DNA of 35,198 bases from BOG-938 sp035524315 (GCA_035524315.1 DATKPD010000045.1:1-35198), one strand, 5' to 3'. Positions 22,787 through 33,548 are shown, counted from the stretch's first letter. A program made the numbers and translations. Notes: generated by a model not told the origin, from the sequence alone.

Positions 22787-25477
22787 TTACCTGCGCCACC
22801 AACCCCGCTTGGGCTGAGCCGGCGGCGTCGAAATTTCGGCCGGGTCATCGACCGGAGCCGCAATCGCCGCTTCCAGTTCGGGCGGCGCGGAGGCCACAAC
22901 GACCAGTTCCGGGGCGGCCGGCGCCGCCACGGGTTCCGGCTCGGGCGCCGCGACGGCGGCCTGCTCGGCCGCCGCGGCCACGGCCGCCTTGCTGCGCGAC
23001 CGGCGCGGCTTGGCCGCTGGCTTTTCGACCGCGGCGGGCGTCTCGACCGGAGAGCCCTCGGACACCTCCGCAGCGATAGCTTCGCTTATGGGCGATTCCG
23101 TGGCGGCCTCGCTCACCGCGTCGACAGCGACCTCGGCGTCCCGCGCGCCGCGCGCGCGGCTGCGGCCGCGCCGGGCGCGGGGGGCTTTTGCGGGCTCGGC
23201 GGCCGGAAGTTCCACCCAGATGTCGGAGGATTCGGTCGCCGGCGCGGCTGCGGCGCGAACCGGGACAGCGGCCGGCGACTCGGCCTGAGGCTCGATCGGC
23301 TCCCGAGGCGCGGCGCCATAAGTCGCGGCGTCGGCGGGCGCTGGGCGCGGCGCCTGGGTCGCGAGCGAGGGGTCGAACCAGGTGTAGACGCCGTCGGCGT
23401 GCGGCACGCGGATGCGAATCCAGGCGTAGGGATCGGTCGTGCGGACCTCTTCGCGCGCGCGGCGACCGCCGCGTCGGCCCCGGCGACGACGGCGACGGCT
23501 GTTCTGGTCCTCGCCCTCGACGTGGTCGTCTTCGTCCTCGTCTTCGTGGGCGTCGGCGGCCGCGGCGTCGGCGACGCGCGGCGCCTCGTGCTCATCGCCG
23601 CGCCGACCGCGCCGGCGCCGCCGCCGGCGTCCGCCGCGGGCGCTGTCGTCGTGATGGCGCGGATGGGAGCGATCGCCCTCGTTTTCCTCGGCGTCGACCG
23701 CGCTGTGGTCGTCGGCGGTCAGTTCGGCGTCGTCCTCCGCCGCATCCTCGGCTTCGACGTCTTCCTCCTCGTCTTCGTCCTCGACATCGTTGTCGTCGAA
23801 GTCGTCGACCTTGGGCGGCGGCAGAATGACCGGGGCGAAGGCCCGGGCCTCCTCCTCCGACAGGGTGGTGAGACGCTCGATCTGGTGGTCGGATGCGCCG
23901 ATGGCCGTGTCGATCTGCACCGCGACCTGCAGCCCCTGGACCTGGGCCAGGCGGAGCAGATAAGCGCGCTTTTCATTGAGGATATAGAGCGCCACGTCGG
24001 TGGGGGCCCGCAGCACGATTTGGCCGGGACCTTGGCGCACCGCCTCCATCTCGACGTCGCGCAGGATCGACAGGGCGCTGGATTCGACCGAGCGCACCCG
24101 GCCCATGCCCTGACAGTGCGGACACACCAGGGTTGAGCCCTCCAGCACGCCCGAACGGCGGCGCTGGCGCGAGATTTCCATCAGGCCGAAGGCCGAGATC
24201 TTGCCCATCTGAATGCGGGCGCGGTCGTCTTTGAGGCAGTCCTTGAGCTTCTTCTCGACGGCCCGGTTGTTCTTGGCCTCGTCCATGTCGATGAAGTCGA
24301 TCACGATCAGGCCGGCCAGGTCCCGAAGACGCAGTTGGCGCGCGGCCTCCTCGGCCGCTTCCATGTTGGTCTTGAGGGCCGTGGCCTCAATGTTGCGCTC
24401 GCGCGTGGCCTTGCCCGAGTTGACGTCGACCGCCACCAGGGCCTCGGTCTGGTTGATCACCAGATAGCCGCCCGATTTCAACGGCACGACGGGATTGTAA
24501 ATCTGGGCGAGGTAATCCTCGACCCGGGCCTTGATGAACAGCGGGGTGGGCTCGCGATAGGCTTGGATCTTCTTGGCCTGCGAAGGCATCAGCATCCGCA
24601 TAAATTCCTTGGCTTCGCGGTAGCCTTCCTCGCCCTCGACGACGATGCCCTCGAGCTCCTTGTCGTACATGTCGCGGATGGCGCGCTTGACGAGGTCTTC
24701 CTCCTCGTAGATCAGCGCCGGCGCGATCGAATGCAGGGTCTTCTCGCGGATATTCTCCCACAGACGCATCAGATATTCGTAGTCGCGCTTGATCTCGGCC
24801 TTAGTCCGCTTGGCCCCGGCGGTGCGCACGATCAGGCCCATGCCCTCGGGCGTTTCGAGGCTCTGGGTCATGGTCTTTAGGCGCTTGCGGTCGGCGGCTG
24901 ACGTGATCTTGCGGCTGACCCCGCCGCCGCGGGCCGTGTTGGGCATCAGCACGCAATAGCGCCCAGCCAGCGACAGATAGGTGGTGAGCGCCGCGCCCTT
25001 GTTGCCGCGCTCTTCCTTGACCACCTGCACCAGCATGATCTGCCGGCGCTTGATCACTTCCTGAATCTTGTAACGGCGCATCAGGCGGCGGCGGCGGCGC
25101 GCCAACTCCTCGCCCATCACGTCGTCTTCGTCGTCGCCTCCGCCATCCTCGCCGTCGCCGTCATGGGCGGAGGCGTGGTGGTCGTCCTCTTCCTCGGCTT
25201 CCTCGCGCAGCAGGGCTTCGCGGTCGGCCAGGGGGATCTGATAGTAATCCGGGTGGATTTCGTTGAAGGCGAGGAAGCCGTGGCGGTTGCCTCCGTACTC
25301 GATGAACGCGGCCTGGAGGCTGGGTTCTACGCGAGTGACTTTCGCCAGATAGATGTTTCCGCGGAGCTGTTTCTTTCCGCGGCTCTCGAAATCAAACTCT
25401 TCGATCCGGTTTCCGTCGACCACCACCACACGCGTCTCTTCGGCGTGGGAGGCGTCGATCAACATTCTTTTCGACAT
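22787..25477 (-). CDS. rne: Ribonuclease E
   Basis: Core endonuclease of the RNA degradosome, 896 residues. The N-terminal catalytic half starts MSKRMLIDASHAEETRV and contains an S1 domain interrupted at about residues 93-133 by an acidic, His- and then Arg-rich insertion. The catalytic acids are Asp-351 in AVDVNSGKATRE and Asp-394 in IVIDFIDMDEA, and the zinc-link is CPHC at 452-455. The C-terminal 300 residues are low-complexity with alternating acidic, Arg-rich and Ala/Pro-rich parts, as in degradosome scaffolds. The last residues are KRGWWRR; a GWW motif at this place binds PNPase in Caulobacter. ATG at 25477 has GGAG upstream and is preferred over the open frame reaching 25678. Confidence 0.95.
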   Translation of the reverse strand: MSKRMLIDASHAEETRVVVVDGNRIEEFDFESRGKKQLRGNIYLAKVTRVEPSLQAAFIEYGGNRHGFLAFNEIHPDYYQIPLADREALLREEAEEEDDHHASAHDGDGEDGGGDDEDDVMGEELARRRRRLMRRYKIQEVIKRRQIMLVQVVKEERGNKGAALTTYLSLAGRYCVLMPNTARGGGVSRKITSAADRKRLKTMTQSLETPEGMGLIVRTAGAKRTKAEIKRDYEYLMRLWENIREKTLHSIAPALIYEEEDLVKRAIRDMYDKELEGIVVEGEEGYREAKEFMRMLMPSQAKKIQAYREPTPLFIKARVEDYLAQIYNPVVPLKSGGYLVINQTEALVAVDVNSGKATRERNIEATALKTNMEAAEEAARQLRLRDLAGLIVIDFIDMDEAKNNRAVEKKLKDCLKDDRARIQMGKISAFGLMEISRQRRRSGVLEGSTLVCPHCQGMGRVRSVESSALSILRDVEMEAVRQGPGQIVLRAPTDVALYILNEKRAYLLRLAQVQGLQVAVQIDTAIGASDHQIERLTTLSEEEARAFAPVILPPPKVDDFDDNDVEDEDEEEDVEAEDAAEDDAELTADDHSAVDAEENEGDRSHPRHHDDSARGGRRRRRRRGRRGDEHEAPRVADAAAADAHEDEDEDDHVEGEDQNSRRRRRRGRRGGRRAREEVRTTDPYAWIRIRVPHADGVYTWFDPSLATQAPRPAPADAATYGAAPREPIEPQAESPAAVPVRAAAAPATESSDIWVELPAAEPAKAPRARRGRSRARGARDAEVAVDAVSEAATESPISEAIAAEVSEGSPVETPAAVEKPAAKPRRSRSKAAVAAAAEQAAVAAPEPEPVAAPAAPELVVVASAPPELEAAIAAPVDDPAEISTPPAQPKRGWWRR

Positions 25478-25800
25478 TGCAGGTTTCTCCGCGGCCCTCG
25501 CCGAAGCCATGCTTCGGGGGCCGGCATTGCGGGCGCACGCGTGCGGCGCTCGCGCTGGCTTCAATCGCCGCGCGGCCGGTCCATAACCAGGAAAATGCTG
25601 GTAAGGCGCTGCCCATTGTTTGTCCCTTCGCGCCGGGGGGCGCGAACGATGTTTTAATCCAGCCGGATCCGAGGACACGCCTGGGGCTTGTTTCTTGACG
25701 CGCTGCGGAGCGCGATCAGGGTGGCGCGCCGGACCTTAGGTCCGCACGCCGTGCGCATCTTTGGTCGTAACGGACTGGCCTTTCGACGCGCGGGGGGACT

Positions 25801-25819
25801 TTGCAACAAGACATTGCAA
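25801..25819. repeat. TTGCAA dyad in the rne/amiC region
   Basis: Two TTGCAA palindromes at 25801-25806 and 25814-25819 are separated by seven bases. The flanks extend the dyad imperfectly to CTTTGCAA and TTGCAAAAG. This looks like a protein-binding operator, but I know of no matching regulator. It lies 324 bases from the rne start and 114 bases from the amiC start. Confidence 0.4.
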
Positions 25820-25903
25820 AAGAAAAGCGTTCCCGTCGGCGGGCGAGGCCGTTACCTCACATCAGCCTTAACGGAATCGCTACGGGATCGGCCCCATAGG
25901 CAT

Positions 25904-25929
25904 CGTTCGGCTTTGTTTTTTGGCGAACG
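25904..25929 (+). other. Inverted repeat in front of the amiC start
   Basis: CGTTCG (25904-25909) and CGAACG (25924-25929) can pair around a 14-base T-rich loop. The right arm ends three bases before the amiC ATG at 25933 and would cover the ribosome-binding area. No strong Shine-Dalgarno sequence is visible there. Confidence 0.35.
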
Positions 25930-25932
25930 GTC

Positions 25933-27234
25933 ATGGGTGAGCGCCTGTTTTCGGCGATCTGGGCGTGGAAACGGCAAGCGGCGGGCCTTGGACTGCTGAT
26001 CCTGGCTGTCATGGGCATGGCGTTTATTTCGCCCTCGCGCGGCGCCGACCTCGCTTCGGCGGTCAAGGTGCGCCTGGGCGGCGACCTCTCGCAGACCCGG
26101 CTTGTGATCGAGAGCCCCGCGCCGGTGCAGGGCAAGATCGGCGATCAAGGCGACCAGAGCCTGGAACTGTCGTTCTCCGGCCTGCCCCTGGGCGACGACA
26201 TGGACGGCTCGGGCCACGGCCTGGTGCGCAGCTGGGCGCTCAAGCGCGCCGGCGGCCAGGTGAAGCTGTCGCTCGACCTGACCGGCAAGGCTACGGTCAA
26301 GCGCCGCTTCGTGCTGCCCCCCGCCGACGGCATCCCTGTTTATCGCTATGTGGTCGACCTGGAAGGCCCCGGTGGCGCGGCGGCCAGCCCGTCCAGCGCC
26401 GCGCCCGCGTCCTCGACCCCGCCCGCGCCGGTCGCCGCGCCGGCCCCGTCGCTGATCAAGCATGTCGCCGCGCGTCCGGCCTCGGCCGACGACAAGCCGT
26501 CTCACCCCTTGGCGGACTTGGTCCAGGCCGCGGAGGGCCTCCACGACCGCTGGGCGCGCAAGGTGATCGTGATCGACGCCGGGCACGGCGGGCATGATCC
26601 GGGCGCCTTGGGTGAGCGCGCCAAGGAAAAGGATCTGACCCTGGCCGCCGCCAAGACGCTCAAGGCCCGGCTGGAGCGTACCGGCAAATTCAAGGTTGTG
26701 TTGACCCGCGACGACGACACCTTCGTACCGCTGGAAGACCGGGTGCAGATCGCTCGCAAGGCCGGGGCGGACCTGTTCATTTCCCTGCATGCCGACGTGG
26801 GCGCCGATCCGGCGGTGCACGGCGCCACAGTCTACACCCTGTCGGACCAGGGCATCGACAGGGCCGCGCGGGGCGCGACCGACTCCGGCTCGTTCCTCAA
26901 CGTCAAGCTGCCCGGCCACGACGAGAGCGTGAAGCAGATCCTCCTGGACCTGACCCAGCGCAATACGCGCAACCGCTCGTCGGCCTTCGCCGAGAACCTG
27001 ATCGATTCGGTCGGCCAGCAGACTGAACTGGTCAGCCGCAGCCACCGCGACGCAGGCTATGTGGTGCTGCTGGCGCCCGACGTGCCGGCGGTGCTGCTCG
27101 AAATGGGCTTCATCACCAACCACCACGACGAGTCCGAACTGATGGACCCGGCGCGGCGTGGGCGGCTGATGGACGCGGTGGAAGAGGCGATCGAGGCCTA
27201 CTTCGCCGACAACACCAAGCTCGCCCTGCGATAG
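25933..27234 (+). CDS. amiC: N-acetylmuramoyl-L-alanine amidase (AmiC-like)
   Basis: Cuts the amide bond between muramic acid and the stem peptide to split septal wall. The 433-residue protein has an N-terminal hydrophobic export segment (GLGLLILAVMGMAFISPS), an AMIN domain at about 40-145 for envelope targeting, an Ala/Pro linker, and an Amidase_3 domain from about 208. Zinc and catalytic residues seen are His-218 in VIDAGHGGHDPGA, Glu-232 in KEKDL, His-286 in LFISLHADV and the Glu in VLLEMGFITN. This is the AmiA/B/C plan, and members need an EnvC-type activator in other species. The gene diverges from rne. Confidence 0.92.
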   Translation: MGERLFSAIWAWKRQAAGLGLLILAVMGMAFISPSRGADLASAVKVRLGGDLSQTRLVIESPAPVQGKIGDQGDQSLELSFSGLPLGDDMDGSGHGLVRSWALKRAGGQVKLSLDLTGKATVKRRFVLPPADGIPVYRYVVDLEGPGGAAASPSSAAPASSTPPAPVAAPAPSLIKHVAARPASADDKPSHPLADLVQAAEGLHDRWARKVIVIDAGHGGHDPGALGERAKEKDLTLAAAKTLKARLERTGKFKVVLTRDDDTFVPLEDRVQIARKAGADLFISLHADVGADPAVHGATVYTLSDQGIDRAARGATDSGSFLNVKLPGHDESVKQILLDLTQRNTRNRSSAFAENLIDSVGQQTELVSRSHRDAGYVVLLAPDVPAVLLEMGFITNHHDESELMDPARRGRLMDAVEEAIEAYFADNTKLALR

Positions 27235-27260
27235 GGCCACGGCGCGGCCACGTGTCCGAC

Positions 27261-27277
27261 GGGCGCCAGACGCCTTT
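27261..27277 (+). terminator. Weak hairpin plus T-run after amiC
   Basis: GGCG and CGCC pair around a five-base loop (27261-27273) and are followed by TTTT. The stem is only four base pairs, so this is at most a weak terminator in the 106-base gap before the PBP1A gene. Confidence 0.25.
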
Positions 27278-27340
27278 TCCTCGCCTTCCGAAAATGCTCT
27301 AGAACGGCCTGGGGCGGTCGTGCGCCGAAGGTCTTGAGTC

Positions 27341-29734
<2,394 letters not shown>

Positions 29735-29737
29735 GCC

Positions 29738-30142
29738 ATGAAGGTCGATGGACGGTGTCATTGCGGCCAGATCCGCTTCCAGGCCGAGGCCGACCCCAAG
29801 AACGCGCGAATCTGCCACTGCACCGACTGTCAGCGTCTGTCGGGCGGGCCCTATCGCACCGGCGTGCCGGTGCGGGCCGAGAGCTTCACCCTCCAAGGCG
29901 AGCCGACACGCTATGTGAAGACCGCCGCCAGCGGAACCAAGCGCGTGCTGGCCTTCTGCCCCACCTGCGGCTCGCCGATTTACGCCTGCGCGCTGGAGGC
30001 GCCGACGGCCTATGTGCTGCGGCTGTTCTTGCTCGATCAGCAGGACGCCTTCGCGCCCAAGCGGCAGATCTGGCGCAGATCGGCCGCGCCATGGGTGTGC
30101 GATCTGGGCGACATGGAGTCGTTCGACGACCAGGGGCCCTAG
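29738..30142 (+). CDS. GFA-family zinc protein
   Basis: A 134-residue protein of the glutathione-dependent formaldehyde-activating enzyme (GFA/Mss4-like) fold. Zinc ligands are visible in GRCHCGQIRF, ICHCTDCQRLSGG and AFCPTCGSPIYA. Most members of this family are of unknown role, and the formaldehyde function applies to few of them. It lies three bases after the PBP1A stop and is probably co-transcribed with it, but nothing in the sequence ties it to the cell wall. Confidence 0.88.
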   Translation: MKVDGRCHCGQIRFQAEADPKNARICHCTDCQRLSGGPYRTGVPVRAESFTLQGEPTRYVKTAASGTKRVLAFCPTCGSPIYACALEAPTAYVLRLFLLDQQDAFAPKRQIWRRSAAPWVCDLGDMESFDDQGP

Positions 30143-30208
30143 ACCAAGGCTTGCCTTGCGCGGGCCCGACCGGCGCGCTATCTCCCGCGCCCCGAACGGA
30201 GTTTATCC

Positions 30209-31334
30209 ATGAGAGCGGATGTCGCGGCCTCTGTGGCCGACATCGAGCAGTCGATCGACTTGCTCAGGAGGCGTCTTTGACTGGGAGCCCGCGCTCCGCC
30301 GGCTCGATGAGCTGAACGCCCGGGTCGAGGACCCGACCCTGTGGGACAACGCCGAGGCCGCCCAGGCCCTGATGCGCGAGCGCACGCGCCTCGCGAGCCA
30401 GGTCGACGCGATCCGCGACGTGGAACGCGAAGTCCGCGACGCTGTCGAATTCGCTGAACTGGCGGACGCCGAAGGCGACGAAGCCTCGATCGAGGACGTG
30501 CGCGCCCAGCTCAAGGCCCTTAAGGAACGTGTGGCCCGCGCCGAGCTGGAAGCCCTGCTCTCAGGGGAAGCGGACGCCAACGACTGCTATGTCGAGATCA
30601 ACTCGGGGGCCGGCGGCACGGAGTCCAACGACTGGGCCCTGATGCTGCTGCGCATGTACACCCGCTGGGCCCAGGCCCACGGCATGACCACCGAGATCAT
30701 CGAGGAAACTGGTGGTGAAACCGCCGGGATCAAGTCGGCGACCCTGCTGGTCAAGGGAACCAACGCCTATGGCTGGCTCAAGACCGAGGCCGGCGTGCAT
30801 CGCCTGGTGCGCATCTCGCCCTACGATTCCAACGCGCGGCGGCACACCAGCTTCTCTTCGGCGTGGGTCTATCCGGTCATCGACGATACGATCCAGATCG
30901 AGATCAATCCGGCCGACGTGCGCACCGACACCTACCGTTCGTCCGGCGCGGGCGGTCAGCACGTGAACAAGACCGATTCGGCGGTGCGTCTGACCCATAT
31001 TCCCACCAACACGGTGGTGGCGTGCCAGGCAGGCCGCTCGCAGCACCAGAACCGCGACGAGGCGTGGAAAATGCTCCGTGCACGGCTTTATGAGCTGGAA
31101 TTGCAGAAGCGCGAGGCGGCGGCCCAGGCCGTGGCCGACGCCAAGACCGATATCGGCTGGGGGCACCAGATCCGCTCCTACGTGCTGCAGCCCTATCAGA
31201 TGGTCAAAGACCTGCGCACCAATGTCGAGACGTCCGACACCGACGGCGTGCTCGACGGCGACCTGGACGCCTTCATGGGCGCGGCCCTGGCCCAGCGCGT
31301 GGGCGTCACTCGCGACGGGGGCGAGGCGCAGTAA
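30209..31334 (+). CDS. prfB: Peptide chain release factor 2, with +1 programmed frameshift
   Basis: Recognises UGA and UAA stop codons and triggers peptide release. The first frame starts at ATG 30209 and ends at TGA 30278-30280 after 23 codons. Reading continues in the +1 frame from GAC at 30279, giving 374 residues. The GGQ motif (residues 248-250, SSGAGGQHVNK) and the stop-recognition tripeptide are present. The tripeptide is SPY (203-205, in ISPYDSNARRHTSF) rather than the E. coli SPF. A single open frame upstream of the shift exists from 30219 but lacks the RF2 N-terminus, so the frameshifted product is preferred. Expression should fall when RF2 is abundant. Confidence 0.96.
30266..30281 (+). 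promoter_or_regulatory. Programmed frameshift site of prfB
   Basis: AGGAGG (30266-30271), then three bases (CGT), then CTT TGA C (30275-30281). The order and spacing equal the E. coli site AGGGGG-TAT-CTT-TGA-C. The internal Shine-Dalgarno stimulates slippage of the ribosome on CTT when UGA decoding is slow. Confidence 0.95.
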
Positions 31335-31396
31335 GGCGCCTCCGTTAGCGCGGCTGATCGCCCACAGTGTCGCGGGCCGAACGGGGGAACGTCATC

Positions 31397-31879
31397 ATGA
31401 GAGGCAAACTTCGAGCCGTCGCCGGGGCTGCGCTGGCAGTAGCGCTCGGCGCCGCCGCGCAGGCCGCGCCGCCGATATCCACCGACGGCACCGATCCGAA
31501 GACCTGGGATCCCAAGACCGATGGCCCCATCGCCGCCCCGGCCAACCACAAGGTGGTGTTCGAGAGCGACACCATCCGCATCATGTCGGTCACGGTCCTG
31601 CCGGGCCAGAGCGAGCCGCTGCACGCCCACCTCAAGTGCGCCGTGCTGGTGTTCGACCGACCGACCAAGATCGTCAATCGCGACGGCCATGGGAACGTCC
31701 TGACCGACGCAGTGGTGCTGGCCCAGATCCCCTGGCAGGCGCCGGGCGCGCCCAAACAGGTCCCGTTCGTCTGGCTACAGCCGCCCGAGGCGCTGCATTC
31801 CATCACCAATATCGATACGCACGCCCTGCACCTGACGCGCGTCGAGATGAAGAACGGCTGCGACGCTCCGCCAGCCTAG
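31397..31879 (+). CDS. Exported cupin-like protein of unknown function
   Basis: A 160-residue protein with a signal peptide (RAVAGAALAVALGAAAQAAP) and one small beta-rich domain. The segment VLPGQSEPLHAHLKCAVLVF resembles cupin motif 1 with an HxH metal pair, and EALHSITNIDTHALHLTRVE resembles motif 2. I do not recognise a specific family or substrate. The ATG at 31397 has GGGGGAA upstream. It follows prfB by 62 bases and ends 18 bases from the converging bactofilin gene. Confidence 0.7.
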   Translation: MRGKLRAVAGAALAVALGAAAQAAPPISTDGTDPKTWDPKTDGPIAAPANHKVVFESDTIRIMSVTVLPGQSEPLHAHLKCAVLVFDRPTKIVNRDGHGNVLTDAVVLAQIPWQAPGAPKQVPFVWLQPPEALHSITNIDTHALHLTRVEMKNGCDAPPA

Positions 31880-31897
31880 GGCCGGGCGCCCTGCCGG

Positions 31898-32311
31898 CTA
31901 CTCGGCGGCCAGTTCGACCGCTGGTGGGCGCTGCAGCTTCAGGCTGCGGCCCTCGAAGTAGGCGCCGGTTTCCACCGACAATTGGTCGTGCGTGACATCG
32001 CCTTCCACGTGGCTGGCGGCGAACAGGCGCACCACCTTGCCGGTGATCGGCCCGATCACCGTGCCACGGATGTCGACGGTGTCGGCCACGACCGAGCCCT
32101 CGACCACGCCGGTCTCGCCCAGGGTCAGGCGCGCGACCCGGACATCGCCGTGCACCTTGCCCTCGACATGCACCTCGCCCTCGCTAGTCAGACCGCCGCT
32201 GACCACCAGATCCTCCGAGATGACCGAGGCCACCTTGGGCTGGCGGCGCGAGGACTCGGGCGTGGCCGTGGCCTTGCCGGCGCCGGGCCGGCTATCCTGC
32301 TTGCTGAACAT
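31898..32311 (-). CDS. Bactofilin
   Basis: A 137-residue cytoskeletal polymer protein of the DUF583/bactofilin family. A disordered N-terminal tail of about 28 residues is followed by a right-handed beta-helix core of short repeats (VVSGGLTSEGEVHVEGKV, HGDVRVARLTLGETGVVEG, VVADTVDIRGTVIGPI, VRLFAASHVEGDVTHDQLSV) and a C-terminal tail. Caulobacter BacA/BacB form membrane-associated scaffolds that recruit wall enzymes at the stalk base. The gene overlaps the upstream M23 peptidase gene by 20 bases, so both are cotranslated. Confidence 0.93.
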   Translation of the reverse strand: MFSKQDSRPGAGKATATPESSRRQPKVASVISEDLVVSGGLTSEGEVHVEGKVHGDVRVARLTLGETGVVEGSVVADTVDIRGTVIGPITGKVVRLFAASHVEGDVTHDQLSVETGAYFEGRSLKLQRPPAVELAAE

Positions 32312-33407
32312 AGTCGCCTGCCTTGACGAACCGATCGGGATTTTCGACCCGGCCGTTGACCCAGACCTCGTAGTGCAAATGCGGCCCGGTCGAGCGGCCG
32401 GTCGAGCCCATGGCCCCGAGTTCCTCGCCCAGGGCCACGTGCTGGCCTACCTTAACGACGATCCGCGACAGGTGGGCGTAGCGCGTCTTGAAGCCGCCCC
32501 CATGATCGACCTCGACGGTGTTGCCGTAGCCTGTGCGTTGGCCGGTGAAGGACACTACGCCCGGCGCGGTCACGTGCACCGGTTCGCCCTTATCGCCGGA
32601 GAAATCCAGGCCCGGATGGAACGCCGGCTTGTCGGTGAAGGGATCGGTGCGCACGCCAAAGCCGCTCGAGCGGGCGCCGCTGTCGGTCGGCTTGGCCAGG
32701 GGCAGCTTGCCGGCAGCATCGCTCAAGGCGCGCATGTCGCTCACGTCGAGGGCGGCCTGGCGGATGCGCGCGGCGAAATCCTGATCGACGTCGAGAATGG
32801 CGGCCAGGGCCCGCGGGTCCTTGGCGCCGATCAGGGGCCCGCCTTGCCCTCCTGTGGGCGGCGCGTAGGGCGCGGGCGTCAGGCCCGCCAGGCGCAGGGC
32901 CATGCGCAGCCGGTCGGCGCGGGTCCTGGCATAGGTTTCGGCCTGGGCGATCAGCCGCTCTTGGCCAGTCTTCACCGCGTCGATCTGGACCAGGGACGCG
33001 ACCACGCCGTGGAAGTCAACGCGCGGCGGCAGGCTCTTGGCCAGACCCGGAAGGTCCTTGGCCCCGCCGATCAACAGGGCCAGGGCGGCGTTGCGTTTCT
33101 CAATGTCGGCGGTCAGTCGCACGGCGCCGGCGTCGGCCCGCGCTGCAGCCGCGCCCGCTTGCGCATGCGCGGCCTGGGCCTTCAAGGTCGCGGTATCGCT
33201 GGCGGCGTTCACCAGGCTGAGCGCCATGGAGGCGGTGCACACCCCCATCCACAGCGCGCTCAAGACCACAAACGCCGCGGCCAACGCCTGCCGGCGCGGA
33301 GTCAGGACGATCGCGGTCAAGGCGCCGTCCGACCGCACATAGACGTGCCGTTCCTGGAAGAGATTGTCGAACGCGGCGCGCAGCCGGTCCAAACCGTTGA
33401 AATGCAT
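32292..33407 (-). CDS. Membrane-anchored M23 peptidase (LmdC-like)
   Basis: A 371-residue cell-wall endopeptidase. It has a short cytoplasmic N-terminus with basic residues, one membrane helix (AAAFVVLSALWMGVCTASMA), a coiled-coil-like stretch to about residue 150, and a LytM/M23 domain at the C-terminus. The zinc site is intact: FHPGLDFSG (His and Asp) and GPHLHYEVWVNG (HxH). The start ATG at 33407 is chosen; a GTG at 33431 in the same frame is possible. In Caulobacter an M23 enzyme encoded next to a bactofilin gene interacts with it; the same arrangement here suggests the same partnership. Confidence 0.9.
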   Translation of the reverse strand: MHFNGLDRLRAAFDNLFQERHVYVRSDGALTAIVLTPRRQALAAAFVVLSALWMGVCTASMALSLVNAASDTATLKAQAAHAQAGAAAARADAGAVRLTADIEKRNAALALLIGGAKDLPGLAKSLPPRVDFHGVVASLVQIDAVKTGQERLIAQAETYARTRADRLRMALRLAGLTPAPYAPPTGGQGGPLIGAKDPRALAAILDVDQDFAARIRQAALDVSDMRALSDAAGKLPLAKPTDSGARSSGFGVRTDPFTDKPAFHPGLDFSGDKGEPVHVTAPGVVSFTGQRTGYGNTVEVDHGGGFKTRYAHLSRIVVKVGQHVALGEELGAMGSTGRSTGPHLHYEVWVNGRVENPDRFVKAGDYVQQAG

Positions 33408-33533
33408 GAACCGTCGTTCCCCGCCGCCCACGAAGCCGGGGGATATGAAACGGTTACGAATTCTTAAGCAACAGCGCGCGCCGTCGCAGGCGCACGAAAG
33501 TTCGCGCGCGCGTTGAAAAAACGCAGCCTCTTA

Positions 33534-33548
33534 GCCCGGCGGCCGGGC
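33534..33548 (-). terminator. GC hairpin between bcp and the M23 gene
   Basis: GCCCGG and CCGGGC pair around a three-base loop (33534-33548). On the minus strand a run of six T follows about 14 bases later (33522-33517), too far for a textbook terminator. It lies 65 bases after the bcp stop. The rest of the 205-base gap shows no gene. Confidence 0.3.

Larger units (their letters stand above)
25478..25932. promoter_or_regulatory. rne/amiC divergent region with structured rne leader
   Basis: No gene is seen in these 455 bases. On the rne side four perfect hairpins can be drawn: 25501-25517 (7-bp stem CCGAAGC, loop 3), 25627-25646 (8-bp stem TTCGCGCC, loop 4), 25699-25714 (6-bp stem CGCGCT, loop 4) and 25730-25744 (6-bp stem CGGACC, loop 3). 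The first ends 24 bases before the rne ATG. E. coli rne is autoregulated through hairpins in its long 5' UTR, and this leader may work similarly. I could not place convincing -35/-10 elements for either gene. Confidence 0.55.
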
